Assembly (NCBI GenBank): GCA_036426205.1
Contig: CM071568.1
Coordinates: forward strand, 41,461,284-41,525,283
From: Ascaphus truei
Taxonomy: Eukaryota; Chordata; Amphibia; Anura; Ascaphidae
Direction of reading: 5' to 3'
Length of the DNA stretch: 64,000 nt
The notes under the pieces were generated by a model. The model was not told the origin of the DNA. It ran no database searches and was given only the letters and a program-made list of their open reading frames with translations. Below, piece after piece: positions 19,368 to 30,409 of the stretch (position 1 is its first letter; each line of letters opens with the position of its first letter). The position numbers were made by a program, and so were the translations under genes.

Positions 19368-19994
19368 TGTGACAAACGGCTTACTCCGGGGCTCCGTCGT
19401 CTGTACGGGACTGTTAGAACACGGTCTTTTAGGGTAGGTTAAATGACGAGGCATAACGTGCTGTTCCTTAACACAGGCTATTGCCTGGTTTATTCAGTCC
19501 CAGGCACTGAGACTGCCACACGGAATTCAAAATAATACATAAGCAAACAAAAACCCTGCTCGTCTGAGCAATAACTTAACTAAGGTTTTCCCTGACTGGG
19601 GTTGGACTGGTTTATCCAGTTCCAACAACAAAAATAAGGAACTTTGCAGTTTTAGACAAAAGGAACAGAATGATTTAACCTGTTTGGTGAGAGGCGTTTC
19701 CCCTCTCTGCTTCCAGCAGCCTTCCTGCCTCCAGGCTCTTGGGGAGAGGGGAGAGGAACCAGGAAATCAGCCTTAAATACCTGATCTCTAACTATCAGGA
19801 CAGGTGACAGAAATCAGGCAGAACACAAACTCTGGTCTGGATCCCTCACCCCTCAGTTCCAGCATTTCCCAAACTGTGGGATGGAGTGCATGCATTCTGA
19901 GGCTGCAATTTCCAGCCTAAACAGGATAGAAACTGTTCAGTATCCTGGGAGCCCTATATATGGAATTTATCACCATACCCTGGTTTCTGTCACA
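19368..19994 (-). mobile_element. Solo LTR (family B) with 4-bp target duplication
   Basis: Begins TGTGAC and ends GTCACA (perfect 6-bp inverted ends), flanked by CCAG on both sides (19364-19367 and 19995-19998). On the minus strand a TATTTAAGG box (about 19772) precedes an AATAAA (about 19490), so I place it on that strand. The element landed just left of a repeat that is intact at 56.77-56.93 kb. Confidence 0.75.
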
Positions 19995-19998
19995 CCAG

Positions 19999-20290
19999 GT
20001 CCCGTCCGGTTCCCAGGGTTTTTGCTGTACTCCTCTTACCTCCGCTGACTCACGGGAGGTTGCGTGGGAATGAGACTGGCGACGGGATTGCCGGGGGCTC
20101 CAGCGGGCCTCTCCGAAGGGCGTCACCATCTTGGAGGTGCGCGCACAGCTGCGGTATGTTCGCGCATGCGCAGATGCGGTTGTCTACTTTGAAGGGTCAG
20201 GAGAGTAGCGGCGGCCATGACAGTGTTGCACACGCGCAGTAGAGTAAGCGCACGCGGTGCCAATAGTAAAGGGCTCCGCATGGGACTAAA
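19999..20290. promoter_or_regulatory. Promoter-like GC-rich repeat with YY1- and NRF1-like sites
   Basis: TTACCTCCGCT, GGGCGTCACCATCTTGG and GCGCATGCGCAG (20162-20171) occur in the same order as TTACCTCCGCT, GGCGCCGCCATCTTC and GCACATGCTCAG at 56795-56892. CCATCTT is a YY1 core and GCGCATGCGC an NRF1 core. This is likely the 5' control region of a retroelement. Confidence 0.45.
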
Positions 20291-20617
20291 ACACCCAGCA
20301 GCCACTTGGCTGCTAACCATGTGACGCCAGGGGGCCAATAGCGCAGCTAGCTTCCTGAGACAGGAGATAAACTTTATCAGGCTGGAAGAGGAGGACAGAA
20401 ACAAAAATAAAAACCGGGCGCTTCTTAAAGTAAAGTGAAAAAATATTTTGTCTATACAATACAAGTGACAGTGATGTGTAATTTACAATATATATCATAA
20501 AATATGATAAGTGACCTCCACCAATATGAAGTGAATATAATAGTGATGTGAAATACAAAAATGAAAAGCAGCTCTACACCCTTTAAACGGACTGTCCAGG
20601 TCCAGGTAGATCTTTTG

Positions 20618-21918
20618 TAGGTTTCCAATTTGAGCGGAGCGCTGTGTGTCTCGTGAACATGAAAGAAAGAATATATATAATAGTGCAGATGGTATAAACA
20701 AATGAAGTCTCAGAGTATATAAAGTCTCTGCAATGGTTGTACTCACAAATGACAATGTCAATAATAGACGTATCAGAGACACTTCTCTCTCTGATAGGAG
20801 CCCTTTAATGGATACCCCCTCAGAGTGGTGTCTTGATAGTATATCAGGAAGCTTGTTAGTGGTCAGGTTTTATCTCCCAAGGTGTTATAGAAGAAAAGAG
20901 AAAACGCACAATGGTACAGTATAGTCTAAAAAATGTATTAGCAGCAATGAACAAACATATGCATGATGCACTCACATTTCCAATATGCTATGCGTTCGAG
21001 GGAGAGGACAGCTGTAGTAGGAGAGTGCCGGTGTCTCCAGGAGCGGCGGAGCACTTCCGCATGCGTCACGTGTATCCGCGTCACGTCCTGTGACGTCTCG
21101 GGTCAGGGCGGAAGAGGCTGCCTTGTGTATCCGTCTCTGTGCCAGCACCTAGCTCCAAAGTTCTCCCCAGCTCAGTCACCTCCCACAGCAGATCGATTCT
21201 ACGCATTTCTCTGTGGCTTCTTCAGGAATCGGATTAATGAACCCCATGTGTCCTCCCTTATTGCAGGCTTTTCTCCCTCCAGAGTTTCAGCATGTGTTTC
21301 TCTGGTGCTGCCTGAAGAAGCCACAGAGAAACGCGTAGAATCGATCTGCTGTGGGAGTTGACTGAGCTGGGGAGAACTTTGGAGCTAGGTGCTGGCACGG
21401 AGACGGATACACAAGGCAGCCTCTTCCGCCCTGACCCGAGACGTCACAGGACGTGACGCGGATACACGTGACACATGCGGAAGTGCTCCGCCGCTCCTGG
21501 AGACACCGGCACTCTCCTACTACAGCTGTCCTCTCCCTCGAACGCATAGCATATTGGAAATGTGAGTGCATCATGCATATGTTTGTTCATTGCTGCTAAT
21601 ACATTTTTTAGACTATACTGTACCATTGTGCGTTTTCTCTTTTCTTCTATAACACCTTGGGAGATAAAACCTGACCACTAACAAGCTTCCTGATATACTA
21701 TCAAGACACCACTCTGAGGGGGTATCCATTAAAGGGCTCCTATCAGAGAGAGAAGTGTCTCTGATACGTCTATTATTGACATTGTCATTTGTGAGTACAA
21801 CCATTGCAGAGACTTTATATACTCTGAGACTTCATTTGTTATACCATCTGCACTATTATATATATTCTTTCTTTCATGTTCACGAGACACACAGCGCTCC
21901 GCTCAAATTGGAAACCTA
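20618..21918. repeat. 1.3-kb near-perfect palindrome (609-bp arms, 84-bp spacer), PLE-like
   Basis: Arm 20618-21226 is the reverse complement of 21311-21918 with only scattered mismatches, so every frame on one arm recurs mirrored on the other. At the inner edge of the right arm CCTGAAGAAGCCACAGAGAA runs into ACGCGT, i.e. CTGANGA and GAAAC, the two conserved boxes of a hammerhead ribozyme. The left arm carries the same on the minus strand. PLEs are known for head-to-head copies and hammerhead-bearing ends, so this is probably a PLE-derived inverted pair. Sequence 20290-20617 to its left also looks PLE-like (AAAAACCGGGCGCTTCTTAA). Confidence 0.75.
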
Positions 21919-21929
21919 TGGATGAGGAG

Positions 21930-22490
21930 GAGTCAGTCAGATCTGGAGTGAGATAGGGGTAAGAAGTGTGTGTGCAGGGGTCTGTGACCCTCTGCACTAG
22001 GCCAGATTTCCCCTAGGCCCCATCCAGGCTCTGACTCCCAGTGTTAGTTTGTGGCAGCTACAGGAACAGGCCCTTAAATAGGAACCTTGCCCCTTAGCTA
22101 TTATGTCAGGGACACAGTACTACTATGCGTGATCCTGACACTGTGGTCTTGGACCAGACCACTGAACAGAGGCAGAGACTGTCTTCAAGGTTGGATTATC
22201 CGGCTGGATACCATGCCACGTGGAGGAGAAAGCAAAGCGGAGGACATCGCGGGATCGCGGATTCCTTTTGATCTTTGTCGGCGCACCCAGGTGCTGGAGC
22301 ACCCAGCAGGTTCCATTACAGAAAGTGCACCAACTCTAACACCTTCAATTAGCGGGCCGCACGGTCACACACTGTGGCTTTGGTGTGGGTTTGCGGGACA
22401 TTGAGGGACAGGGATTCTCAGGACAATGTGTGGGTTACACAGTGGGGGGATACAGTAGGTTTGGTGCCTGAAAAGAGTTTCAACTTGCGA
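21930..22490 (+). repeat. Untranslated-type repeat shared with 61.48-61.70 kb
   Basis: GGTCTGTGACCCTCTGCACTAGGCCAGA and the surrounding block match GGCATCTGTGACCCCTGCACTAGGCCAGA at 61545-61575 in order (only short cores shared). No protein domain is seen; short frames here are unsupported. Confidence 0.4.
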
Positions 22491-22495
22491 TACGG

Positions 22496-23070
22496 TTATG
22501 GCGGAAGAGGTTCAATCTTGCGGGCTCCCAGCCGCTGTATGACCTGGGCCAACATTTGTATGTCATCCGCCCGGCGGGGGCTAGGGCTGCCTATACTGGA
22601 ACTGCAGTGGGAGCAGGATATTATACTAGTGTCATCTCCGCAAAGGCTCTCTGGGGGCGAGGAGGACAGTCTCATAGCAACCACCTGTAAATCCGTGCCA
22701 GGACTACGGGGTTCCAACTTTACCGGCATTTAGGGGTAGATAATGGGACACCCTTGACTGAGTGCTCCAGGGAGCCATAATTTGCAGGGACCTTCTTCCT
22801 TTGTTAAATCTTGCCCTCCCCCCCCCCCGTCACTAAGACGGAACACCATACCCCATCTGTGTCTGTGCGGTGGCCTAGGATTTTGGCCTCCCGTAAGCCT
22901 GGGTACTGACCCAGCAACAAACATATGTCATAAGAGGAGGTGTTAGCTGGGACTTGTCCAACAGCAAGTGCTTGTAGGGGCGGGACTTGTCTTTTTGCCG
23001 CCCACTCATACACCTCCTGGCTTGAGGGTAAGGAGAGAGTAATTGACATGATTTCACTGAGTTGATTCAA
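22496..23070 (-). pseudogene. PNMA-like Gag N-terminal fragment of a Ty3-type element
   Basis: The minus strand reads EVYEWAAKRQVPPLQALAVG, then QVPANTSSYDICLLLGQYPG and REAKILGHRTDTDGVWCSVL, which has the pattern of the N-terminal domain of PNMA/ZCCHC12-type proteins (a W-x-x-x..V-P-..A-L...G-V-P start, then LG....R). The frame changes near 22815 (a C-run), continues as DLTKEEGPCKLWLPG to a stop near 22735, then reads as an unstructured segment with RRADDIQMLAQVIQRLGA. Host PNMA genes came from such Ty3 Gag proteins. No capsid, LTR or pol follows. Confidence 0.4.
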
Positions 23071-23163
23071 TGTATATTTTGGAATATTTTGTAGCAGGAT
23101 CTATAGGAATACATATCATCAGTTACAAATATGGCGAGATTATAGTTTTATAACTCCTCCATA

Positions 23164-23347
23164 CTTATTCGAAAATCTTGATTTTATATATATATATAAT
23201 CATATCAAGATTAAATAATCCTAATAACTAAAGATTAATTTCTCTCTCTTTTTTCTCTTAAATGGATATATTCACATATTGAAATATACAAGATAACAAA
23301 CGAACACATGAATCTCATATCTGTAAAAATCAAGATTTTCAAATAAG
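23164..23347. mobile_element. 184-bp MITE, 22-bp inverted ends, TA duplication
   Basis: The left end starts CTTATTCGAAAATC and the right end finishes GATTTTCAAATAAG. The ends are inverted copies over 22 bp with one mismatch, each flanked by TA (23162-23163 and 23348-23349). The interior is AT-rich. TA duplication points to Tc1/mariner mobilisation. Confidence 0.75.
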
Positions 23348-23349
23348 TA

Positions 23350-23880
23350 TATATATATATTACGTTACCATGAAATATAAACATTAGAAAATATGATATC
23401 TATTGTCAGTTACGATTTAATGAATTAGTAAAACTAGAATCATTTTTCATTTAAATTCATTTTTATTATATTTTTGTATTATTATGTATTTTGTCTTTGT
23501 AATGGGTTTGCTTTGTTGAACTTTTACATTATATATTATATCTTTTCTAGCAGTTGATCTAGTCATACAATTGCTGGTTATACAGTATATCTTCTAGTTA
23601 TCTAATTACGAGTTAGTAAACAAACCCTTAATATGTCACGTTATGTTTTTTATGTCATGTCATTTTTTGTCATGTTTTTTTCATATTACAGAGAGTATAC
23701 ATACTCTTCATGTTGTTGGATTTAATGTTGCCATTGCGTTATTGGTTGACCTGGATCGGTCGAGCTGTCATTCAAGCCGCATACTCCATCATAGGTTCCT
23801 GACCTTTTGGGGTGGAACCGTTAGTGGTTTGGGAGGCGGTCCTTCTGGTTTACGGTCCCCATAAGAATCGGCACCTTGAA
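23350..23880. other. No gene seen
   Basis: AT-rich spacer, then (from about 23690) sequence that probably belongs to the 5' region of the following PLE. Confidence 0.4.
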
Positions 23881-25150
23881 GGGAACATTACTCTTTGACA
23901 AAGTGCACGGGCTGCACGAATCGCGTCAGAGGTTCCCTTCAAGATTCTTGTTTTTACCTTCAATGTTGCTACACATTCAATTAACCTTTTTTGATACTTT
24001 AATCCATCATACTTCCTTTACTTGGAACGCATCAAGCATTTTTTGACACACAGTGCACCGCCAGTGTCCTCCCTGTGTTGGGAGGAATCTTCTTTCATAT
24101 CCGGTTTGGGCTGAGAGCACGCTGTTTCCAGGACTTTATACAACGAAGGTCACGAGTACCCTTATGCGACTGAATGAGATCAAATATTGGTTTATTAGAG
24201 GGGTTTTATAGACTATTGGTTTCACTTATGATGTGGGTTTCCTAACATCCTAAGACATCTGCATGCCATTTATATACCCTCAATTGTGAGCATCAATGAC
24301 CATACCTTGCTAGTACTCACATTTACTTACCTGGTTACATCAATATATGTGCATTTACAACCAAGATATTATTTGTGGATCACAACTACAGTGATTACGA
24401 TTGGGATGCTTGTTTAGGAATTACCTTGAGCACCTGACTAGCAGAGTATTCTCCATTTTTTATTTCCACTATAAAATACTGAAAGCGTTAACAAAGGATT
24501 GGAACATCATCAGAGAATATCCGATATTTGGTAGTACGTTAGATAGTAAACCAAAAATATGGTTCAGAAAATCTTTGTCCCTCAAGAACATTTTAAGTCC
24601 AAGTTTGCTTAGAGATATTCCAAAATCAAACAGTGGTATAAATTGGTTGGCTTCTGAAACACTGGGGAATTATAAGTGTAATAACTGTGTTATATGTAAA
24701 TTCATGGATACACAAAAGGAATTTGCATTGCCATCAGGAAAGGTGAATAAAATTGACTCTTTTATAAATTGTAAGTCTAAATATATAGTTTATAAAATTT
24801 CATGTGCCTGTGGCCTCGATTATGTAGGCAAAACCAAGAGAGAGAGAGCAGCATGTGAGAATAAAAGAACATGTTAACAATATAAAGAATGCTAAAAAAG
24901 AATCTTCAACAAAATAAAAAAAACTACATAATCTTCCAAAACACTTTTTTTAAATCATGATTGCGATTTAACACATTTTAAATTCATTGGGTTAGAACAA
25001 ATAATCCCACATATCAGAGGGGGAGATCGGAATAAAAAACTAATGCAGAAAGAACAACAATGGATTTACAACTTGCATACAAGAGTTCCCAATGGTAGGA
25101 ATGAACATGTAGATATTGTCCCTTTCCATACTTTTTTGGTATTTTAAAAC
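23881..25150 (+). mobile_element. Penelope-like element: hammerhead-like start and C-terminal coding end
   Basis: At 23894-23922 the order TTTGACA, GTGC loop GCAC, GAATCGCGT parallels a hammerhead core (CTGANGA, stem II, GAAAC) with mutations. A UTR-like stretch follows, then from 24401 the C-terminal region of a Penelope-type protein with a GIY-YIG module. The reverse transcriptase is missing, so the copy is deleted internally. Confidence 0.65.
24401..25145 (+). pseudogene. PLE protein C-terminus with GIY-YIG endonuclease
   Basis: Residues about 55-110 (KPKIWFRKSLSLKNILSPS and the GNYKCNNCVICKF Cys cluster) are the linker typical of PLE proteins. IVYKISCACGLDYVGKTKRE carries the GIY-YIG equivalents VYK and YVG. 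A frameshift near 24845 ends the first frame. Beyond it IREHVNNIKNAKKES, IIPHIRGGDRNKKLMQKEQQ and WIYNLHT are readable in other frames with further breaks to about 25140. GIY-YIG nucleases nick target DNA for PLE insertion. Inactive here. Confidence 0.75.
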
Positions 25151-25240
25151 TTTATTATATTTTAAATAAAATTTAATTTTTAGTAGATTTTATATCAAGT
25201 TAGGATGTAATATTGTGAATAATCTGAGCTATTCTTGTAT

Positions 25241-26690
25241 CAACACACACATTCCCAGCAAGCTCTAACTCCAACACCCACCACATTATATATATATATT
25301 TATGTCAATAAGAGTGCTACTGAGCGTGGTCAATGTATACAAACAAAACACAGGGGTGCCCAATGCTGCATCCAATTGACAAAACATATAAAGTAATTAG
25401 TATAAAGTTTAAATACTTAAATAATAATAATAATATTTACTTGGTTATTTAGTTAAACCCTTTGGCCAAAACGTCATAAGCCTGCATACCAAGTCAAGGT
25501 ATACTGTAACCAAATTAATGCAGGTCCTAACACTAAACTGTGTACCTTTCCTTTTACCTCTGTAGGAGGGGAAACAACCACAGTGTGTCCTGTCCATTCA
25601 GCAAAATGCTAGGACCTCCCAAGTTAAAATGGTGGGGAGGGGTGAGCTCTGGGGGCTCCAAACAACTGTTGCCAGTGAGGAACTCAATTAACACACATAT
25701 TCCCAACAAGCTCTAACTCCAACACCCACCACATTATATGTATATATATATTTATGTAAAAATGAGTTCTACTGAGCGTGGCCAATGTTTACAAACAAAA
25801 GACAGGGTTGCCCAATGCTACATCCAATTGACAAAACATATAAAGTAATAAGTATAACGTTTAAATACTTCAATAATAATAATATTTACTTGGTTATTTA
25901 GTTAAACCCTTTGGCCAAAGCGTCATAAGCCTGCATACCAACATCAAGGTATAAGCAAATTAATGCAGGTCTTAGCACTAAGCTGTGAACCTTTCCTTTT
26001 ACCTCTGTATGTGGGGAAACAACCACAGTGAGTCCTGTCCATTCAGCAAAATGCTAGAACCTCCCAAGTTAAAAAGGTGGGGAGGGGTGAGCTCTGGGAG
26101 GAGGGGCCACTTACCTCCAAACAACTGTTGCCAGTCAGGAACTAAATTAACACACACATTCCCAACAAGCTCTATCTCCAACACCCACCACATTATATGT
26201 ATATCTATATTTATGTCAAAAAGAGTGCTACTGAGCGTGGCCAATGTATACAAACAAAGACAGGGGTGACCAATGCTACATCCAATTGATAAAACATATA
26301 AAGTAATAAGTATAAAGTTTAAATACTTCAATAATAATAATAAGAATATTTACTTGGTTATTTAATTAAACCCTTTGGCCAAAGCGTCATAAGCCTGCAT
26401 ACCAAACGTCAAGGGTCCAAATTAATGCAGGTCCTAACACTAAACTGTGAACCTTTCCTTTTACCTCTGTATGAGGGGCAACAACCACAGTGAGTCCATG
26501 GGAGGTTCTAGCATTTTGCTGAATGGACAGGACTCACTGTGGTTTTTTCCCCTCATACAGAGGGTTTACCTAAATAACCAAGTAAACATTATTATTGAAG
26601 TATTTAAACTTTATACTTATTACTCTATATGTTTTGTCAATTGGATGTAGCATTGGGCACCCTTGTCTTTTGTTTCTACAGTATTCTTAT
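25241..26690. repeat. Three tandem copies of a ~450-bp unit plus an inverted partial copy
   Basis: The phrase ATTCCCA.CAAGCTCTA starts at 25251, 25699 and 26158 (spacing 448 and 459). Each unit holds CATTATAT, a (TA)n run, GAGCGTGG.CAATGT, AATAATAATA and CCACAGTG.GTCC. From about 26498 the order reverses: CCTCTGTATGAGGGG and its complement face each other around a loop of about 30 bases, and the outer unit is copied backward to 26690. Tandem direct copies closed by an inverted one are typical of PLE insertions. Minus frames from it are not genes. Confidence 0.8.
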
Positions 26691-26739
26691 ATCAACCAGC
26701 ACTGACATTGCTAATTGGATATGCTCTATAATTGCACTT

Positions 26740-27480
26740 TAAACTATGACACCTTAACATACTAATGAATGGCAAATTAATGCCTGATTAAAGCCTGATC
26801 AGTGCTGGGGGGTATATAAAAACGAAGAGGAGATACAGCCACTCCCCCTGAAGAAGCTTGATGAATAAGTGAAACTAGTAGGGTCTGCTAGGTGGCACTG
26901 TACTTTTGTAACTCAGAGGTTTCCAGGGACTGTAAGCTGTTTCTTGCTGGCACACAGCGAGAAATTATGCTGTAGACATCAGTCACAAGTCGTCAGTTTT
27001 GGGAGCAACAACCCGGAAGGAATTAGAGGATCATAGCGCAGGGAGCCCTGCTATTGAAGACGACGGCAGTGTTCCTGACTCGCAGATCCTTGACTGGTAA
27101 CCCCTGATGAGCCACTAACCAGGAAGGACGACTGGACATCACAACGTGACCCGTACGAGAGCGGTATCCACGTGTTGTGTGTCACGGATTTGTAAATTGA
27201 TGAAACAGTGTCCTCACCGTGTTGCTTACTTACCTGTTTATTCCTCTGATGCTGCACTTCAATTACCTTACTTGTAAGTAAAAATAGGGGCTTGTGGCCT
27301 AATACATTTAACTTTCAAATTTACTTAAAGAGGTCTGTGTTTGTCTTCTTTTCGTTTGAACACATATTTGGAGATTCCCTGGCAGAACCTTGAAGGGCTG
27401 AGGAACCAAGCCCTTTGAAGACACTAGACCCTCTTCTTCTTGAATTATTAAGGACTATTGGTTGAGCACTGGTAATCTGT
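26740..27480 (+). mobile_element. PLE 5' fragment with hammerhead-like core
   Basis: GGGGGGTATATAAAAACG (26808) looks like a TATA region; CTGAAGA at 26848-26854, a short stem, and GAAAC at 26871-26875 followed by TAGTAGGG form a hammerhead-like core. GC-richer UTR-like sequence runs on to about 27480. No open frame of interest. Confidence 0.5.
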
Positions 27481-27502
27481 TTTTTTTTTTTTTATATACA
27501 TA

Positions 27503-28231
27503 TATATGAAAAAGTTTGTGAACCACTTAGGATTTTCACACATTTCAAACCTAAAATTTTATTATATCTTAATCTAAGTCCTAATAATAAATAAAGATAA
27601 CCCGATCAAACAAGATTCAGTACCCCTTGAGCAGCAATAACTTCATCTAAGCATTTTCTGTAGCTGTTGGTCAGTCTCTCACATTGGTTTGGAGGAATTT
27701 GTGCACATTCTTCCTTACAGAACTGCTTCCACACAGTGACATTTGAGGGCTTGCTTGCATGGACCGCTCACTTCAGGTCCTGCCACAACATTATGATGGG
27801 GTTTGGGTTCGGACTTTGACTAGGCCTTTCTAAAATGCGGAATTTCTTCTTCAGTCATTCTTTTATAGATCTGCATGTATATTTACGGTCATTGTTTTGC
27901 TGCATGACCCACTTTTGCTTCAGCTCACAGATGGATGGCTTGATATTGTCCTCTACAATCTTCTGATACAATACAGAATTCATGGTTGTGTCAATGATTG
28001 AAAGCCGTTCAGGTCCTGAGGCAGCAAAGCAGCCCTAAATTATCACACTCCCACCACATGCTTGATTGTTGGGATGAGGTTCTTCTGTTCAAACGCAGTT
28101 TTGGTTTTCGTCAAACATAAAGTTTCTCATTGAGGCCAGAAAGTACTACCTTTCACTCATCTACCCAGAGAACATTGTTCCAGAAGTCATGTGGATCATC
28201 TATGTGCTCTTTGGTGAATTTCATACAACAG
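27503..28231 (-). pseudogene. Tc1-like transposon, right half (catalytic part), split by the chromovirus
   Basis: On the minus strand the DNA matches the common vertebrate Tc1-like family (phrases equivalent to the conserved GCTGCATGACCCACTTTTGC block, the CATGATT/TTGTTGGG block and the ACAACATTATGAT block). Many stops are present. The left terminal repeat starts near 27503 (GAAAAAGTTTGTGAACCACTT). The sequence stops at 28231 exactly at the 5-bp duplication AACAG and resumes at 34847. Confidence 0.75.
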
Positions 28232-28993
28232 TGTTACGCCGGTACTGCCCGCAGACCAGACCCGTCCCTTCTACTGAGGTGAGGAACGTATAAGGGCACG
28301 CACCCACAGCAAAAGGAGCGTGTCCGGAGTGTGGTGATTGCGGCGTTGCCAGGCCAGGTGATGTTATCTAGCAATACTTGCCGGTACCGGTGAAGAAGTG
28401 CAGTCGTCGTTGCCGTTAGCCTAGGTCAGGGATTGGAGAATTCCGGAAGGTCGTTTGTCCAAGCGGGGGTCGAGAGCCAGAGAAGGACGTCCGCCAAGCC
28501 AAGTCGTAACCTGAGTGAATGAGAGAGAAAGAACGCCAGAGTAGTAATCCAAGAGGAAACTATGTCGAGCAATGAATGAGTAGCAGGACAAGCAATATAA
28601 AGCGTGGCTTACCAATAGGAAGAGGAGGCAGGCCTGGAGGAGTACATGGAGATGTCCTGGATAGGCTGTCCAAAGGAGGATACAGGGGAGCAGTCTTTAT
28701 GCCTGATTGATCCTTGTGTGTGTTGGGGGCGGAGCCTCACTGCAGGAGCAGTGAATAAATTAAAAGGATCCTGCGCACGCCCTGTAACAGAGACGGGCGC
28801 GCGCTCGTGAACGGCAGCAGCCGTCACAGCTCGAGCCGCCCGTGGTTTGGTAAGCGTCCGCCGCGGACGAGGAGGGAATCCCCTGACAGCCGAGACCGGA
28901 GGGAGCCGATCCCGGGAGCGCCCCGCAGCAGCAGGAGGAACATGAGGTGAGGGAAGGCCATGCCGCGGCCGCTGCGGACCCCGAATCCTCACA
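28232..28993 (-). repeat. 3' LTR of the chromovirus
   Basis: 762 bp, paired with 34080-34846. The pol frame continues past the polypurine tract into this LTR before it stops, giving an Ala/Cys/Ser-rich tail that is LTR-encoded and not a domain. Confidence 0.93.
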
Positions 28994-30324
28994 GTACCCC
29001 CCCTCCTCAGGATTGGCCTCAGGACGATCCTCCCAGTGTTTAGATGGAAACTTCTTTCGGAAATGTTTGAGAAGTCCAGGTGCATGGATATCTTTAAGAG
29101 GTACCCATGATCTCTCTTCGGGTCCAAAGCCCTTCCAATGGACCAAGAAGTGAACCTTACCTCTTGAGAGGCGGGAATCCTGTATAGCCTGGACCTCGTA
29201 CTCCTCATTGCCCTGTACGATCACTGGATCAGGTTTAACTGTATGGTCCGGAAAAAGGGAACTGAAGATGAAGGGTTTGAGAAGCGAGGTGTGAAAAACA
29301 TTAGGGATTCTCATGTTTTGAGGTAATTGAAGTCGGAAGGAAACCGGATTTACCTGCTCCATGATGGAAAAGGGACCGAGAAACCTAGGTGCAAATTTGG
29401 GGAAAGGAGTCTTGAGATGAACGTTCTTGGAAGACAGCCAGACCTTGTCCCAGGGTTTGTAGTTGGGTGCCGGACGGCGGTGAGGATCGGCCTGGGTTTT
29501 AGATGTCAAGGAGGCTTTTTGTAGTGCAGATTGAATTCTGGACCAAGAGTCCTGTAAGAGGGCGATATGCTCGTCCACGGCTGGTACTCCAGAGGAGTTT
29601 TTGGAAATAGGTAGGCGAGCCGGATGGAATCCGTAGTTGATAAAAAAGGGAGTCTCACGGGTAGACTCATTCCTGGAGGAATTGAAGGCATACTCAGCCC
29701 AGACAAGCAATTCTGCCCAGTCATCCTGAGAGTTAGAGACGAAGCCCCTTAAGTATTTCTCGAGGGATTGATTAACCCTCTCGGTCTGTCCGTTAGATTG
29801 AGGGTGGTATCCAGAAGAAAAGGAAGATGAGATGCCCAGTCTTTTGGTGAAATTCCTCCAGAATTTGGAGACGAATTGGGAGCCCCGATCAGATACGATG
29901 GAAGTGGGAATCCCATGAATACGGAAAATCTCTTGGGAGAAAATATCAGCTAGGGCGGGTGAGGAGGGTAATCCTTTGATAGGGATAAAAAGTGCCATCT
30001 CGGAAAACCGGTCCACTACCACAAGAATGGTGTTCATGCCATTCGACCTAGGCAACTCCACAATAAAATCCATCGATATGTGGGACCAGGGACGCTCCGG
30101 AATAGGTAAGGGTAAGAGAAGACCCTGAGGTTTCTGACGAGGAATCTTGTTACGCGCACATACCGGACAGGACGTGTAAATTCAAGAATGGTTTTGACCA
30201 TATTGGGCCACCAGAAAGTGCGACGGATGAGATCCAATGTCTTCTTGAATCCTGGATGCCCTGCTGAACGGGCGGCATGTCCCCAGTCCAGTATTTCAGG
30301 AACAAATTTGGGTTTTACGTACAA
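28960..30324 (-). pseudogene. Integrase with chromodomain (pol 3' part), one frameshift
   Basis: The zinc-binding start (HAARSAGHPGFKKTLDLI, 30280-30200) lies in one frame; a shift near 30170-30190 removes the CxxC pair from it. The second frame (to about 28960) has the core: MDFIVELP (Asp, about 30070), IVSDRGSQF (Asp, about 29895), GQTERVNQ (Glu, about 29785). Downstream come GPF (GPY/F) and HTSLLKPF, and then YEVQAIQDSRLSRG, VHWKGFGPEERSWVP and LLKHFRKKF, a full chromodomain that in this clade steers insertion to marked chromatin. Catalytic residues are present, but the frameshift would prevent a full-length product. Confidence 0.9.
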
Positions 30325-30409
30325 AGAGTCTTTAGGAACCTCAAGACCGGTCGGAAGATGTTTTTGTGATTTGATGATCTTCTCAAGAGTCTTGAACGCC
30401 GCAGCCGCT

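Noticed and set aside
20733..21804. Mirrored pairs of 60-130 codon frames
   Set aside because: They lie on both arms of the palindrome, have no domain or codon bias, and reflect the inverted repeat.
22087..22404. Plus frame of 105 codons
   Set aside because: Lies in an untranslated-type repeat and has no conserved counterpart in the 61.5-kb copy.
28760..28960. Ala/Cys/Ser-rich C-terminal extension of the chromovirus pol
   Set aside because: Read-through past the polypurine tract into the LTR, not a separate domain.
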